Shown here one piece after another: positions 36,661-45,497 of a DNA stretch of 64,000 nt. Every line of letters begins with the position of its first letter. The stretch's first letter is position 1. This DNA is from Roseithermus sacchariphilus (GTDB lineage: Bacteria; Bacteroidota; Rhodothermia; Rhodothermales; MEBIC09517): assembly GCA_003285105.1 (NCBI GenBank), contig CP030158.1:2084501-2148500 (forward strand), written 5' to 3'. A program made the position numbers and the translations under genes. Below the pieces are notes generated by a model, which saw only the letters and a list, made by a program, of their open reading frames with translations, was not told the origin of the DNA and did not search any database.

Positions 36661-37386
36661 TCATTCCAGGGGTTCGATCGTGCCGGCGCCGAGCACCTTG
36701 CGGTCGATGGTCGGCGCGCCGAGGTAATAGACCGAGCCGCTGCCCAGGATGTTCACCTCCAGCCGGTCCCGCACGTGGACGGTGGCCGAGCCGCTGCCGG
36801 CGATGTTGACCTCGGCCGTCTCGCCCAGCAGCGCGCGGGCGTCCACGTCGCCGACGCCGGCCAGCGAGAACGACTGGCGGCTCGCCTTGCCGGTCAGCTC
36901 GACGTCGCCCGCTCCGGCGATCTCGACGGCCAGCTCGCGGGCCGAGAGGTCGGTCAGGCGGGCATCCCCGGCGCCGGCCACCGACAGGGTGAAGGCCTCC
37001 GTCTGGAGCCCGGCCGCCTCGACGTCCCCGGTGCCGGCGATCGTGACGGCGCGGAGGTCGTCGACGGTGAGGTGGAAGCGCAGGCCTTCGTGCGGGGTCA
37101 GGCGGGTGTTGTGCCGGGTGCGGATCTTCAGCGTGCGGCCGTCGACCTCGGTGAGGATGTGCTCCATCAGGTTCGCCTCGGCCTCGACGCGCAGCCCCTC
37201 GGTGCCGGTCTGCTCGATGACGAGATGCCCGGGCAGCGAGAAGACGACCTCGTCGAAGCCCCCGACGTCCCGCCGCTCTTCGATCAGGTCCCCCGAGCCT
37301 TCGATCTCGTTCTGCCCGACGTTGATGTGGATCTCACAGGCAGTCAGGCCCAGCGCCAGGATCAGGGAAAGCAGTAGCTTATGCAT
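36661..37386 (-). CDS. DUF2807 (head GIN) lipoprotein
   Basis: 241 residues with a lipoprotein signal peptide ending GLTAC. The rest is a right-handed beta-helix-like repeat of the DUF2807 family: recurring G-[ST/AG]-G-[DS] turns such as IAGTGDVEA, VAGAGDARL, IAGAGDVEL, LAGVGDVDA, IAGSGSATV and ILGSGSVYY. The beginning GSGDLIEERRDVGGFDEVVFSLPG is the usual start of the domain. Such proteins are predicted surface adhesins or sensors in Bacteroidota. It heads the minus-strand run 37386-27798 and its stop is less than 40 bp from the next start, so it may be the first gene of that operon. Confidence 0.88.
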   Translation of the reverse strand: MHKLLLSLILALGLTACEIHINVGQNEIEGSGDLIEERRDVGGFDEVVFSLPGHLVIEQTGTEGLRVEAEANLMEHILTEVDGRTLKIRTRHNTRLTPHEGLRFHLTVDDLRAVTIAGTGDVEAAGLQTEAFTLSVAGAGDARLTDLSARELAVEIAGAGDVELTGKASRQSFSLAGVGDVDARALLGETAEVNIAGSGSATVHVRDRLEVNILGSGSVYYLGAPTIDRKVLGAGTIEPLE

Positions 37387-37626
37387 GATTGCGTGTGCGT
37401 TCGATCCACAGATTGCTCATGCCTTGCTGTACGCACACGTCGCCAAAAGGGTACAACGCCGAGGGGTAGCGGATCGGGTGTGGGGCATAGGCGACGGAGG
37501 CTTCCGAGCGACTCGACGGCCCGGACATAACCATCTCCTAACCCACTAATGCGCGATTTTCTGAAATCCTTCCGTTCTCAATAGTAAGAGGGCGCCCGCT
37601 CGCCCGGCCAATCCATCCAACAAGAC

Positions 37627-37631
37627 GGAGG
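37627..37631 (+). promoter_or_regulatory. Shine-Dalgarno sequence GGAGG
   Basis: GGAGG ends 6 nt before the ATG at 37638. It stands out because most starts in this window lack a Shine-Dalgarno sequence; the gene at 41531 also has one (GGAGGA). Confidence 0.7.
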
Positions 37632-37637
37632 TACGTC

Positions 37638-38423
37638 ATGAAACGCTTGCTGCTGGTAATCGTGCTTTCGCTGGTCATGACCGTCCCAAATGCACTTGGG
37701 CAGATCAAGATGAACAGTGATGGCCGCGTTGCCGTGGGTACAACTACTTTAAGCAACGCAGTGCTCAAGGTGGTTTCTGATGACCCCGTCGGCATGTACG
37801 TAACTACCGAAGGTAGCGGTAATATCCGCCGGGGCGTCAATTCAGTTACTACCGGTGGGAACTCGAGCACTGGTCTCTACGGGGTAGGACAGGATGCGGC
37901 GCTGGTCAACTTCGGGGTACTAGCCACTGGCGACGGCGGAAACACCAGTTATGGGATCTATGCCCACGGCAAGAATGCCACGACGAACTACGCCGGTTAC
38001 TTCAGTGGCGACCTGGCCTACACCGGCAATCTCTACGATGTCTCCGACATCCAGTTCAAGGAAAACGTGGCAGTGCTTTCCGGCACGGGTATCCTGTCGC
38101 GGCTCCTACAACTCAGCCCTCGCAGCTACACGTTCAAGGCCACCTATGACTTTATGGGCCTTCCCAGCGGTAAGCAGTTTGGCCTGATCGCGCAGGAGGT
38201 GGAAGCCGTCTTTCCTGAGTTGGTCCGGAATCAGGTCCATCCCGGCCCCGTCGACGAAGAAGGCCGCGAAACGGGTGAGCCCGTCACCTACAAAGGTGTT
38301 GACTACGTCGAGATGATTCCGCTCCTGATCCAGGCACTCAAAGAGCAACAGGCCCAGATCGATGCGCTGAAAAGCGCGCTTGAAGCCAACGGCATCACGG
38401 TTGGAGAGGCGGGCCAGAATTGA
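37638..38423 (+). CDS. Exported protein with C-terminal S74 (intramolecular chaperone) domain
   Basis: 261 residues with a signal peptide ending ALGQ. Residues about 22-130 are Gly/Thr/Asn-rich beta repeats, as in tail-fibre-like or adhesin stalks. The C-terminal domain starts SDIQFKENVAVLSG and continues RSYTFKATYDF, KQFGLIAQEVEAVFPELV and YKGVDYVEMIPLLIQALKEQ, the signature of peptidase S74 intramolecular chaperones that help trimeric fibres fold and may cleave themselves off; the Ser-Asp pair near the junction is present. It is found in phage tail spikes and in many Bacteroidota surface proteins. Base composition is less GC-rich than flanking genes. It is the first gene of a plus-strand group of secreted proteins. 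Confidence 0.85.
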   Translation: MKRLLLVIVLSLVMTVPNALGQIKMNSDGRVAVGTTTLSNAVLKVVSDDPVGMYVTTEGSGNIRRGVNSVTTGGNSSTGLYGVGQDAALVNFGVLATGDGGNTSYGIYAHGKNATTNYAGYFSGDLAYTGNLYDVSDIQFKENVAVLSGTGILSRLLQLSPRSYTFKATYDFMGLPSGKQFGLIAQEVEAVFPELVRNQVHPGPVDEEGRETGEPVTYKGVDYVEMIPLLIQALKEQQAQIDALKSALEANGITVGEAGQN

Positions 38424-39912
38424 GCAGACCCGTAGATGGATTCAGCGCGCACTTTGACCAGCAAACCCGGACGCGACCATGAAACGGCATACATACGTTT
38501 GGTTCTGCATTTTACTGGGAATTGGGCTTCTCCTGCAAACCCCCGCCCTGGGACAACGACCTGAGGTCCATTGGGAGATGGCAACCTGGGCACCGTGGAA
38601 ACCTGGCGGAGCCACTCAGGTTCAGGACAGCACGGGCGAGGACTGGGTCTACGACATCGAGATCAGCTACAGTGGTGGATCGCCGGACGGTTACATTTAC
38701 GCGGGATACACGACCTTCCCCGGATATCAGTTTCCCAGCGGTAGCTGGTCGTGCACGAACCTGACCAAGGGCTGTTCGATACCCAAGCTGTTCAAGGCCG
38801 ACCTGGAAGGCAATCTGCTCTGGTACAAACACTACAGCGAGAATGAGGGGGAGTTGACGGCCGTCATCCAAACCTCGGACGGAGGCTATCTGGCTGTGGG
38901 GCGCTCGCGCGAATGGGACACCCGCCTGACGTACTACGGCAAGACGAGTTCCACCAGCAACCTGAGTTGTTCCAGCAACTGCCAGTCCCTCCCCCGCAAC
39001 ATCTACGCCGTGAAAACCGAGGCCGATGGCACCGTGGAATGGGAAAAGCTCTATGGCCTCTCCGACACGCCCGTCGACAGTCTGAGTCTGCTCATTCAGT
39101 CCGCCGAAGCCTGGGACGTGGTGGAGATGGGGAGCGGTAACTTCCGCATTGTAGGTCAAGTGTTGGACCCCGACGACTCGGCCCGCGATTCCAACGGGGG
39201 CTACGTCACGAAGGCCTTCATGCTGGAGATCAACAGCAGCGGTGTGCGCCAGTGGATCAAAGCCTACGGGAACACCGGCAAAGCCAGCATCGCACGGGGC
39301 ATCGCGCGCGACGGCAACGATTACACGATGGTGCTCAACCAGTTTGGACAGGCGGAGTATCTCAGCACGAGTGCCTACGCAGACATATGGGTCTACAAGG
39401 TCGACAACTCCTCCAATCCCTCGCCCGCGTTCACGACACAGTTGACAAGTACCAGCACCCAACACGACTTCGGGTACGACGTCATCTACAATACCGCCGG
39501 GAATATCCTGGTTGCCGGTGTGATCAACTGCACGTACTCTGGCGGCTGTTTCAGAAGTGCAGGAGCAAATGGGGAAGGAACGGCACGTGTCTATCGACTC
39601 AGTTCAGGCGGAAGCGTTCTGGGAAATACGGGCAATAAGCTCGGGACGGTGAAGTCTTTCGACCTATGGGCTACAATGACACCAACGAGTGACGGAGGCA
39701 GCGCGTTCGTTTCAACAAAGCAACCCAATGGGCCTATTAATGTTAATTTACCTTTCTCAAATACCGATGCTTTCGTAGCCAAGCTCAATACCACAGCAAC
39801 CGACACGGCCTGGACCTTCATCTACAACGCGGAGACCACGAAAACACATCGGAATAATGACGGCTCGGATGCAGGGTTCACAAACCAGGAATGCCTCTAC
39901 GTCATCAGTGGT

Positions 39913-40909
39913 AATGCGAATTAAGAGTTGACTCCATGGTGTCCCGGGCGTTTAGAAGGAGATGACCCCTCACCTCCAACCAAACGCCCGAGAACCCCAT
40001 GGACTGGCAATATACGCTCATTCATCTGTTCCTCCACGTCTGTGAGCAGTATCAGCGCCGCCTCTGCGTCGTTGCCCAGCGCCTGAGCAACAACCACTCG
40101 CCGGCCTTCTCCGATGAAGAAGTCCTCACCGTCTACCTCTTCGGGCTCATGCGACAACGACGCACGCTGACCGACATTTACGCCTACGCCCGCGACCACC
40201 TGATGGCCTTCTTCCCCAAACTGCCCTCCTACGTGGCCTTCGTGCAGCGCCTCAACCGGCTGGCCGATGCCTTTCCCCTGCTGGTCGAGGCGGCGCTGGA
40301 GGCATGTCCGCACGAGTCCTCCGCGGAGCGCTCTGCGGAACCAACCGATTACATCATCGACTCTTTCCCGGTGGTGATGGCCCAGCAGAAGCGCTCGGCC
40401 TGGGCCAGGGTCGCTCCCCACATCGCAGGCAAGGGCTTCTGCGCCTCGAAGAACCTGTATTTCTACGGCGTGAAGGTACATGTCGTCGCACGGCGGCGTC
40501 CCGGCACGATGCCGCTGCCGCTCTACATCGGACTGGCTCCCGGCCCGGCCAATGACCTGACCGTGGCCCGCCAGATCCTACCGCGCCTGCACGAGGGGCG
40601 TCTCTTTGCCGATAAGATCTACGCCGACCGTGCGTTGAGCCAGCGGCTGGCAGCCGAGCAGAACCTGCACCTGTGCACGCCGGTGAAGAAGCGCAAGGGG
40701 CAGACCGATGTGCTGCTGACCGAGAAGGTGTACTCGCGGCGGGTCAGTCAGCGCCGGCAGCCGATCGAGTCGCTGTTCAATTGGATCGAGCAGAAGACGG
40801 GCATCGAGGTGGCCTCGAAGGTGCGTTCGTTCGAGGGCCTCTTGGTGCACGTCTTCGGGCGGCTAGCCGCGGCGATGTGGATCCTCGCGTTCTACCCTTA
40901 ATTCGCATT
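39913..40909 (+). mobile_element. IS982-like insertion sequence, 997 bp, with 3-bp target duplication
   Basis: The perfect 13-bp inverted ends are AATGCGAATTAAG (39913-39925) and its complement (40897-40909); similarity continues weakly further inward. The direct repeat GGT flanks both sides (39910-39912 and 40910-40912). One transposase gene fills the element, and its stop codon lies within the right inverted repeat. Size, single gene and short target duplication fit the IS982 group. Ends, frame and duplication are intact, so the insertion looks recent. Confidence 0.93.
39999..40901 (+). CDS. IS982-like DDE transposase
   Basis: 300 residues. The catalytic region is recognised by IDSFPVVMAQ (first Asp, near residue 123), an internal stretch KGFCASKNLYFYGVKVHV, a second Asp in LFADKIYAD (near 205) and a Glu-containing RRQPIESLFNWIEQKTGIE (near 257), i.e. 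a DDE nuclease. The IDSxPV and YFYGxKxH motifs are typical of IS982 transposases. The N-terminal helical region (LSDEE-like FSDEEVLTVYLFGLM) fits the same family. The frame is complete from ATG to TAA. The stop overlaps the right terminal inverted repeat. Probably functional, so further copies may exist in the genome. Confidence 0.9.
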   Translation: MDWQYTLIHLFLHVCEQYQRRLCVVAQRLSNNHSPAFSDEEVLTVYLFGLMRQRRTLTDIYAYARDHLMAFFPKLPSYVAFVQRLNRLADAFPLLVEAALEACPHESSAERSAEPTDYIIDSFPVVMAQQKRSAWARVAPHIAGKGFCASKNLYFYGVKVHVVARRRPGTMPLPLYIGLAPGPANDLTVARQILPRLHEGRLFADKIYADRALSQRLAAEQNLHLCTPVKKRKGQTDVLLTEKVYSRRVSQRRQPIESLFNWIEQKTGIEVASKVRSFEGLLVHVFGRLAAAMWILAFYP

Positions 40910-41530
40910 GGTAACAATAGCAGCAACTTCGATGACGACTACGTGGTCAAATTCAAAGACGCGACGTCCCAGACCGTATCCAACACCACCGTCGATCACG
41001 AGCACATCTACTACTACGGTCCCGACGATCTGACGATAGGCCCATCGTTTACGGTCGAGAGCACGGCCTACGTCGAACTGGTGGCAACAAACTCCATCAC
41101 GATAAACGGTCCCTTTGAGGCCAAGTTGGGCAGTGAGTTCGAGGCTGAGATCGACTCAGACTTCGGCATCCAGTCCGTGCGGCCTGGACCCGAATCCCTT
41201 GCCCCCTTGTTCGAGCCGGAGCCAACGGCTGGAGAGGATGACGTAGAGACACCCGAGGTCTATACACTCTCGGCGAACTATCCAAACCCGTTCAACCCGG
41301 CCACAGCGATTCGCTTCACCATTCCGGAGGCGACTGACGTGTCCCTCGTCATCTATGACGTAACGGGGCGGGAAGTCGCCCGGCTCCTCGACCGACCTCT
41401 GGCAGCCGGCACGCATCGCGTGATCTTCGACGCTACCGGCCTGCCCAGCGGTGTGTATCTGTACCGGTTGCAGGCGGGCACCTTCGTCAAGACGCACCGC
41501 ATGACGCTTATCAAGTGAGCGGAGGACGCC

Positions 41531-42826
41531 ATGAGACGCTGCATCACCCTGCTGATCCTGCTGGCCGTAGGACTCGCCGAGACGTCATGGGCACAGGGCG
41601 GCACCTGGGAAGTCACGGCCATCGACACGGCGCTGCACGTGCGCACGCTCTTCGTGGCCGCCGACGGGACGGTCTTCGCCGGTACGGATGCTGGACTGCT
41701 CCGTGGCACCGAATTGGGAGGGAATTGGACCCTTGTCTTGAGCCTGTCTGACATCCCGGGCCCTCCCGTGGGTATCTGGGATCTGGCTCAGTTCCCCGAT
41801 GGCGCGTTGCTCGCGGCAGGGACTAATGGCGTACATCGCTCCATGGATGCTGGCATGACGTGGACCACCGTGCTTCCTCAACCAATCCGAGACTCATGTT
41901 TGGGTGAGGCGTTCCTCGGGTTCACCTTTGTTCTAGCTGCCCCATCGAACGAAGCATTTGCAGCCTCGATTGAAGAAGAAGGAGGACCATGCAAAACCTC
42001 CGGACGTCTCTACAGGTCAGAGAACGTAGGAGACGAGTGGTCGTCCAAAAATGCCAGCTACCCAGTTACAGCTACCATAAGCCCCGTTGGAACCCTTTGG
42101 TACAGTGACATTTCAGGTCAAATCATCAGTTCAGAACAAGGCGTACTGATAGCAGACTTAGATGCACCGGTCGTGGCATTCGCTACGAGTCCGACCGGAT
42201 CTATTTTCGCTGGTACGGGACGCCCGATCGGCAACAAAACAGGTACTGGACGAGGCATCTACCGCTCGACCGACAACGGCGAGACCTGGCACCCGGTCAA
42301 CACCGGCCTCACGGATACCACCATCACCGACCTCGCCGTCTACCCCAACGGCACCCTCCTGGCTGCTACACTTCACGGCGGCGTCCACCGCTCCACCGAC
42401 GGCGGCGACTCCTGGCACCCCATCAACACCGGCCTGCCCAGCCTGACCGTCACGGCGCTGGCTGTTACTGAAGAAGGCTTCGTCTTCGCCGGCACCGACC
42501 GGGGCATCTATCGCTCGACGCGGGCCATCGCCACCGCCGCCGAGGACGAGGCCGCGCTGCCCGAGGGGTTCACGCTGGCGCCGAACCACCCCAACCCGTT
42601 CAACCCGGCAACGACGATCCGCTACGCCCTGCCGGAAGCGGCTGAGGTCCGGTTGACCGTCTACGACGCATTGGGGCGGGAGGTGAAACGCCTGGTTGAT
42701 GGGCTCCGGGTAGCCGGGGAGCATGAGGTCGTCTTCGAAGGCCAGGGCCTGCCGAGCGGCGTGTACATGTACCGGCTCACCGCCGGGGGCGTCACGCAGA
42801 CCCGGCGGATGGTGTTGATGAAGTGA
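41531..42826 (+). CDS. Secreted beta-propeller protein with T9SS-type C-terminal sorting domain
   Basis: 431 residues with a signal peptide ending SWAQ and a GGAGGA sequence 6 nt before the ATG. Residues about 30-340 contain sialidase/Ycf48-like propeller repeats: GVHRSMDAGMTWTTV, GIYRSTDNGETWHPVNTGL, GVHRSTDGGDSWHPINTGL and GIYRSTR. Residues about 345-431 are a Por secretion (type IX) sorting domain: NHPNPFNPATTIRYALPEA, VYDALGREVKRLVDG, GLPSGVYMYRL, ending RRMVLMK. The product should be exported through Sec and then the type IX system to the surface. It lies 12 bp after the broken gene 38479-41518 and is likely co-transcribed with it, so the IS could affect its expression. Confidence 0.88.
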   Translation: MRRCITLLILLAVGLAETSWAQGGTWEVTAIDTALHVRTLFVAADGTVFAGTDAGLLRGTELGGNWTLVLSLSDIPGPPVGIWDLAQFPDGALLAAGTNGVHRSMDAGMTWTTVLPQPIRDSCLGEAFLGFTFVLAAPSNEAFAASIEEEGGPCKTSGRLYRSENVGDEWSSKNASYPVTATISPVGTLWYSDISGQIISSEQGVLIADLDAPVVAFATSPTGSIFAGTGRPIGNKTGTGRGIYRSTDNGETWHPVNTGLTDTTITDLAVYPNGTLLAATLHGGVHRSTDGGDSWHPINTGLPSLTVTALAVTEEGFVFAGTDRGIYRSTRAIATAAEDEAALPEGFTLAPNHPNPFNPATTIRYALPEAAEVRLTVYDALGREVKRLVDGLRVAGEHEVVFEGQGLPSGVYMYRLTAGGVTQTRRMVLMK

Positions 42827-42874
42827 ACGCACCCACCGGTACATCCCCCTGGCACTACGCTATGCTCCTTGCCT

Positions 42875-42914
42875 GTCCCCCTTCAAATCGAAGATTACCG
42901 AAGGAAAGGGGGAC
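42875..42914. terminator. Hairpin between convergent genes
   Basis: Arms GTCCCCCTT (42875-42883) and AAGGGGGAC (42906-42914) with a 22-nt loop, in the 174-bp gap between the convergent gene 41531-42826 and thiL. No U-tract, so factor-independent termination is uncertain. Confidence 0.45.
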
Positions 42915-43000
42915 CAGCCGCGAAACCACGCCTTTGGTGAGCGGTGCAGGGGGATGTTCGCCTTTGATGGCGTCGCGAACGGCACACCGTCCCGGCTGCC

Positions 43001-44059
43001 CTATGACGCCTCCTCGTCCGAACGCGCCGTGCCGAAGTGCTGGTAGCCGGCGGCCTCCAGCGAGATGATCTCGCCGGTGGGGTCCTGCACGCGCACGCCC
43101 TCGTCCGGGTCGGTGAACCGGCCGATGACGGTGAACGTCTCGGGGTTCATCCGGTCGAGGTGTTCTTCGGGCAGGGCAAAGAGGAGTTCGTAGTCTTCCC
43201 CGCCGAACAGCGCGTAGGTGTCCACCTCCTCGGCGAAGTCGTCGGCCACCTGGCGGGTTTCCAGGTCGATGGGGATGCGGGCGCCGTAGAGGTGGGCGCC
43301 GCAGTGGCTCGTCCGGCAGAGGTGGTGCACCTCCGAGGCCAGCCCGTCCGAGATGTCGATGAGGGCCGTCGGTTGCACGCCGCGCGCGGCCCAGTCCTGC
43401 ACGACGTCCAGCCGCGCCGTGGGGGTGAGTTGCCGCTGGATGACGTAGCGGTGCGCGCTGAGGTCGAGCGCGGCGTCGGCGTCGTGCTCGCGCAGCCGCT
43501 GCTGCTGGTGCAGCAACACCTTGAGCCCGGCGTAGGCCGCCCCCAGGTCGCCCGTCACGCACAGCAGATCCCCCGGCTGCGCCCCGCCGCGGTAGACGAC
43601 GGCGTCCTCCTCGGCCTCGCCGATCACCGTGACCGACACCGTCAGCCACCGGGCCGCCGTCGTGTCGCCGCCCAGGATGACCGTGCCGTAGCGCGCGGCG
43701 GCCCGCTGCGCCCCCCGGTAGAAGGCCTCCACCATCTCGACCGACACGTTGCTCGGCAGCCCGAGCACAATGGTCGCGTACCGCGGCGTCGCGTTCATCG
43801 CCACGACGTCGCTGACGTTGACCGACATCGCCTTGAAGCCGAGGTACTCCATCGGCATGAAGGAGCGGTCGAAGTGAACCGTTTCGATGAGGGCGTCGGT
43901 GGTGACGACGTGCACGCGCCCGCCGCCGATCTGGTAGACGGCCGCGTCGTCGCCGATGCCGGCCAGGAGGTCGTCGCGCTCCGGCTCGCCGACGATGGCG
44001 CGGATCCGGTCGATCAGCCCGAACTCACCGACGTCGCTGACGGGTGTGAAAGAGGCCAT
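43001..44059 (-). CDS. thiL: Thiamine-monophosphate kinase
   Basis: 352 residues. It phosphorylates thiamine monophosphate to the active cofactor thiamine diphosphate in the cytoplasm. The AIR-synthase-like fold is recognised by GEFGLIDRI and GIGDDAAVYQ near the N-terminus, TTDALIETVHFDRS (residues about 53-66; metal-binding Asp), NVSDVVAMNATP, LGGDTTA, GDLGAAYAGL and DISDGLASEVHHL, with GGEDYELLFAL near the C-terminus. The start at 44059 is chosen because an earlier in-frame start would translate the heptamer repeat array I. It is the last gene of the minus-strand group 50352-43001. Length is normal for ThiL. Confidence 0.94.
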   Translation of the reverse strand: MASFTPVSDVGEFGLIDRIRAIVGEPERDDLLAGIGDDAAVYQIGGGRVHVVTTDALIETVHFDRSFMPMEYLGFKAMSVNVSDVVAMNATPRYATIVLGLPSNVSVEMVEAFYRGAQRAAARYGTVILGGDTTAARWLTVSVTVIGEAEEDAVVYRGGAQPGDLLCVTGDLGAAYAGLKVLLHQQQRLREHDADAALDLSAHRYVIQRQLTPTARLDVVQDWAARGVQPTALIDISDGLASEVHHLCRTSHCGAHLYGARIPIDLETRQVADDFAEEVDTYALFGGEDYELLFALPEEHLDRMNPETFTVIGRFTDPDEGVRVQDPTGEIISLEAAGYQHFGTARSDEEAS

Positions 44060-44144
44060 GGGGAGGAGGGGAAAGGTGGAAGGATGGGGGAGCGTGTACC
44101 GTGGGGCGAGCGCGGGGGTTCGGGGTTCATGGGGATTTGGGAAA

Positions 44145-44214
44145 GGGCGAAGGACGAGGTGCGAAGGGCGAGGTGCGAAGGACGAGGTGCGAAGGGCGAG
44201 GTGCGAAGGTCGAA
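44145..44214. repeat. Heptamer array I (10 units)
   Basis: Ten 7-bp units: GGGCGAA, then GGACGAG and GTGCGAA alternating with GGGCGAG. The result is a 14-bp repeat built of two heptamers. It lies between anmK and thiL within the likely operon. Confidence 0.85.
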
Positions 44215-44282
44215 AGGGAAACCCTGTCACGCTCCCGACCTTCTCCCGTGGCACGTCGATCTTCCCTCGATTCGATCTTCCC

Positions 44283-45458
44283 TCAATCCGGCAGGCAGAT
44301 CTTCCCGAGCAATGCCGGCCGCCGGGCGCCGGTGACGCGGGGGAGGCTGGTGGGCACGCGGTTCATCGTCTCGTGGGCCAGGACGGCGAAGCAGAGGGCT
44401 TCTTTGGCGTCCGGGTCGATGCCGTCGGCCGAGGTCGGGCGCACGGGGATGGGGGCGAAGCTGTCGGCGAGCTTCTGCAGGAGGAAGGCGTTGTGCACGC
44501 CGCCGCCGGAGACGATCAGCGCGTCGAGGGCCTGGACGGGGCGGATGAAGCGGGCATAGGCCTGGTAGACGGCGGCGGCGGTGAGCATCGTCGCCGTGGC
44601 GAGCACGTCCGCCGCCGGGCGGCCCGTCATCCGGCCGAGGAGCCGATCCACGAAGGCGGCGCCGAAGCGCTCGCGGCCCGTCGAGCGCGGCGGCGGCTGC
44701 GCGAAGAACGGGTCCGACAGCAGATCGGCCAGCACGGCGTTGTCGATGGTGCCCTGCGCGGCGACGGCTCCGGCGGCATCGTAGGGCCGGCCCAGCAGCC
44801 GCTGCGCCAGCGCGTCGATGACCATGTTGCCCGGGCCGGTGTCGAAGGCGAGGACGGCCTCCGGGCCGGCCCCGGCCGGCAGCACGGTGATGTTGGCGAT
44901 GCCGCCGACGTTGAGCAGCCCGCGCGTCTCGCGCGCATCGGCGAAGCAGACGTAGTCGAAGTAGGGCACGAGCGGCGCCCCCTGCCCGCCCAGGGCCATG
45001 TCGGCCAGGCGAAAATCGCCCACCACCGGCACGCCGAGCAGGTTCGCCAGCACCGACGGGTCGCCGATCTGGAGCGTCGAGGTCACGGCCTGCCCCGCAC
45101 AGTCGGCCGGGTCGGGCACGTGGTGGACGGTCTGCCCGTGGGAGCCGACGAGGTCGAGGGCCTCCACCGTCAGGCCGGCCTCGGCCACGACGCGGCGGAC
45201 GGCCCCGGCGTAGACGTGCGCCAGACGGACGTTGAGTTGCGACAGGTCGAAGACGGAGGACGTCTCCGGGGCGGAGTTGCGCAGCAGCAGCGCCCGGAGC
45301 GCCGGTGGATACGGGATGCTGACGAAGGCCAGCGGCTCGATGCGCATCGCCGGCCCGCTACCCGTCAGCCGGGCCACCACGGCGTCGACGCCGTCGAGCG
45401 ACGTCCCACTCATGAGGCCGGCAACGAGGCGCGACACGGGATCGGGCGACATGGGCAA
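44283..45458 (-). CDS. anmK: Anhydro-N-acetylmuramic acid kinase
   Basis: 391 residues. It converts 1,6-anhydro-MurNAc from cell-wall turnover to MurNAc-6-phosphate. Motifs: the ATP/phosphate-binding GLMSGTSLDGVDAV (near residue 13), GSHGQTVHH (near 105), NVGGIANITVLP (near 180), FDTGPGNMVIDAL (near 203; catalytic Asp) and VSGGGVHNAFLL (near 318). Length is that of the family. ATG at 45458, with a second ATG two codons later as an alternative start. It lies between the acidic repeat protein and thiL in one direction. Confidence 0.95.
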   Translation of the reverse strand: MPMSPDPVSRLVAGLMSGTSLDGVDAVVARLTGSGPAMRIEPLAFVSIPYPPALRALLLRNSAPETSSVFDLSQLNVRLAHVYAGAVRRVVAEAGLTVEALDLVGSHGQTVHHVPDPADCAGQAVTSTLQIGDPSVLANLLGVPVVGDFRLADMALGGQGAPLVPYFDYVCFADARETRGLLNVGGIANITVLPAGAGPEAVLAFDTGPGNMVIDALAQRLLGRPYDAAGAVAAQGTIDNAVLADLLSDPFFAQPPPRSTGRERFGAAFVDRLLGRMTGRPAADVLATATMLTAAAVYQAYARFIRPVQALDALIVSGGGVHNAFLLQKLADSFAPIPVRPTSADGIDPDAKEALCFAVLAHETMNRVPTSLPRVTGARRPALLGKICLPD

Positions 45459-45497
45459 CGCGGCGGGGCGGATCGGGCTGGGGCGGGCGAAACGGAC

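Larger units (their letters stand above)
38479..41518 (+). pseudogene. Secreted beta-propeller-like protein with T9SS sorting domain, interrupted by an insertion sequence
   Basis: The 5' part (38479-39912) encodes a signal peptide ending ALGQ and about 478 residues of propeller-like repeats (for example VIQTSDGGYLAVG). The insertion sequence 39913-40909 then adds an in-frame stop four codons later. After the element the same frame resumes at 40913. Removing the element and one GGT copy joins VISG to NNSSNFDDDYVV and gives a full frame of about 679 residues. The lost 3' part ends in a Por/T9SS-type C-terminal sorting domain (NYPNPFNPATAIRFTIPEA, YDVTGREVARL). The truncated product would have a signal peptide but no sorting domain, so it should not reach its normal location. 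Confidence 0.93.
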
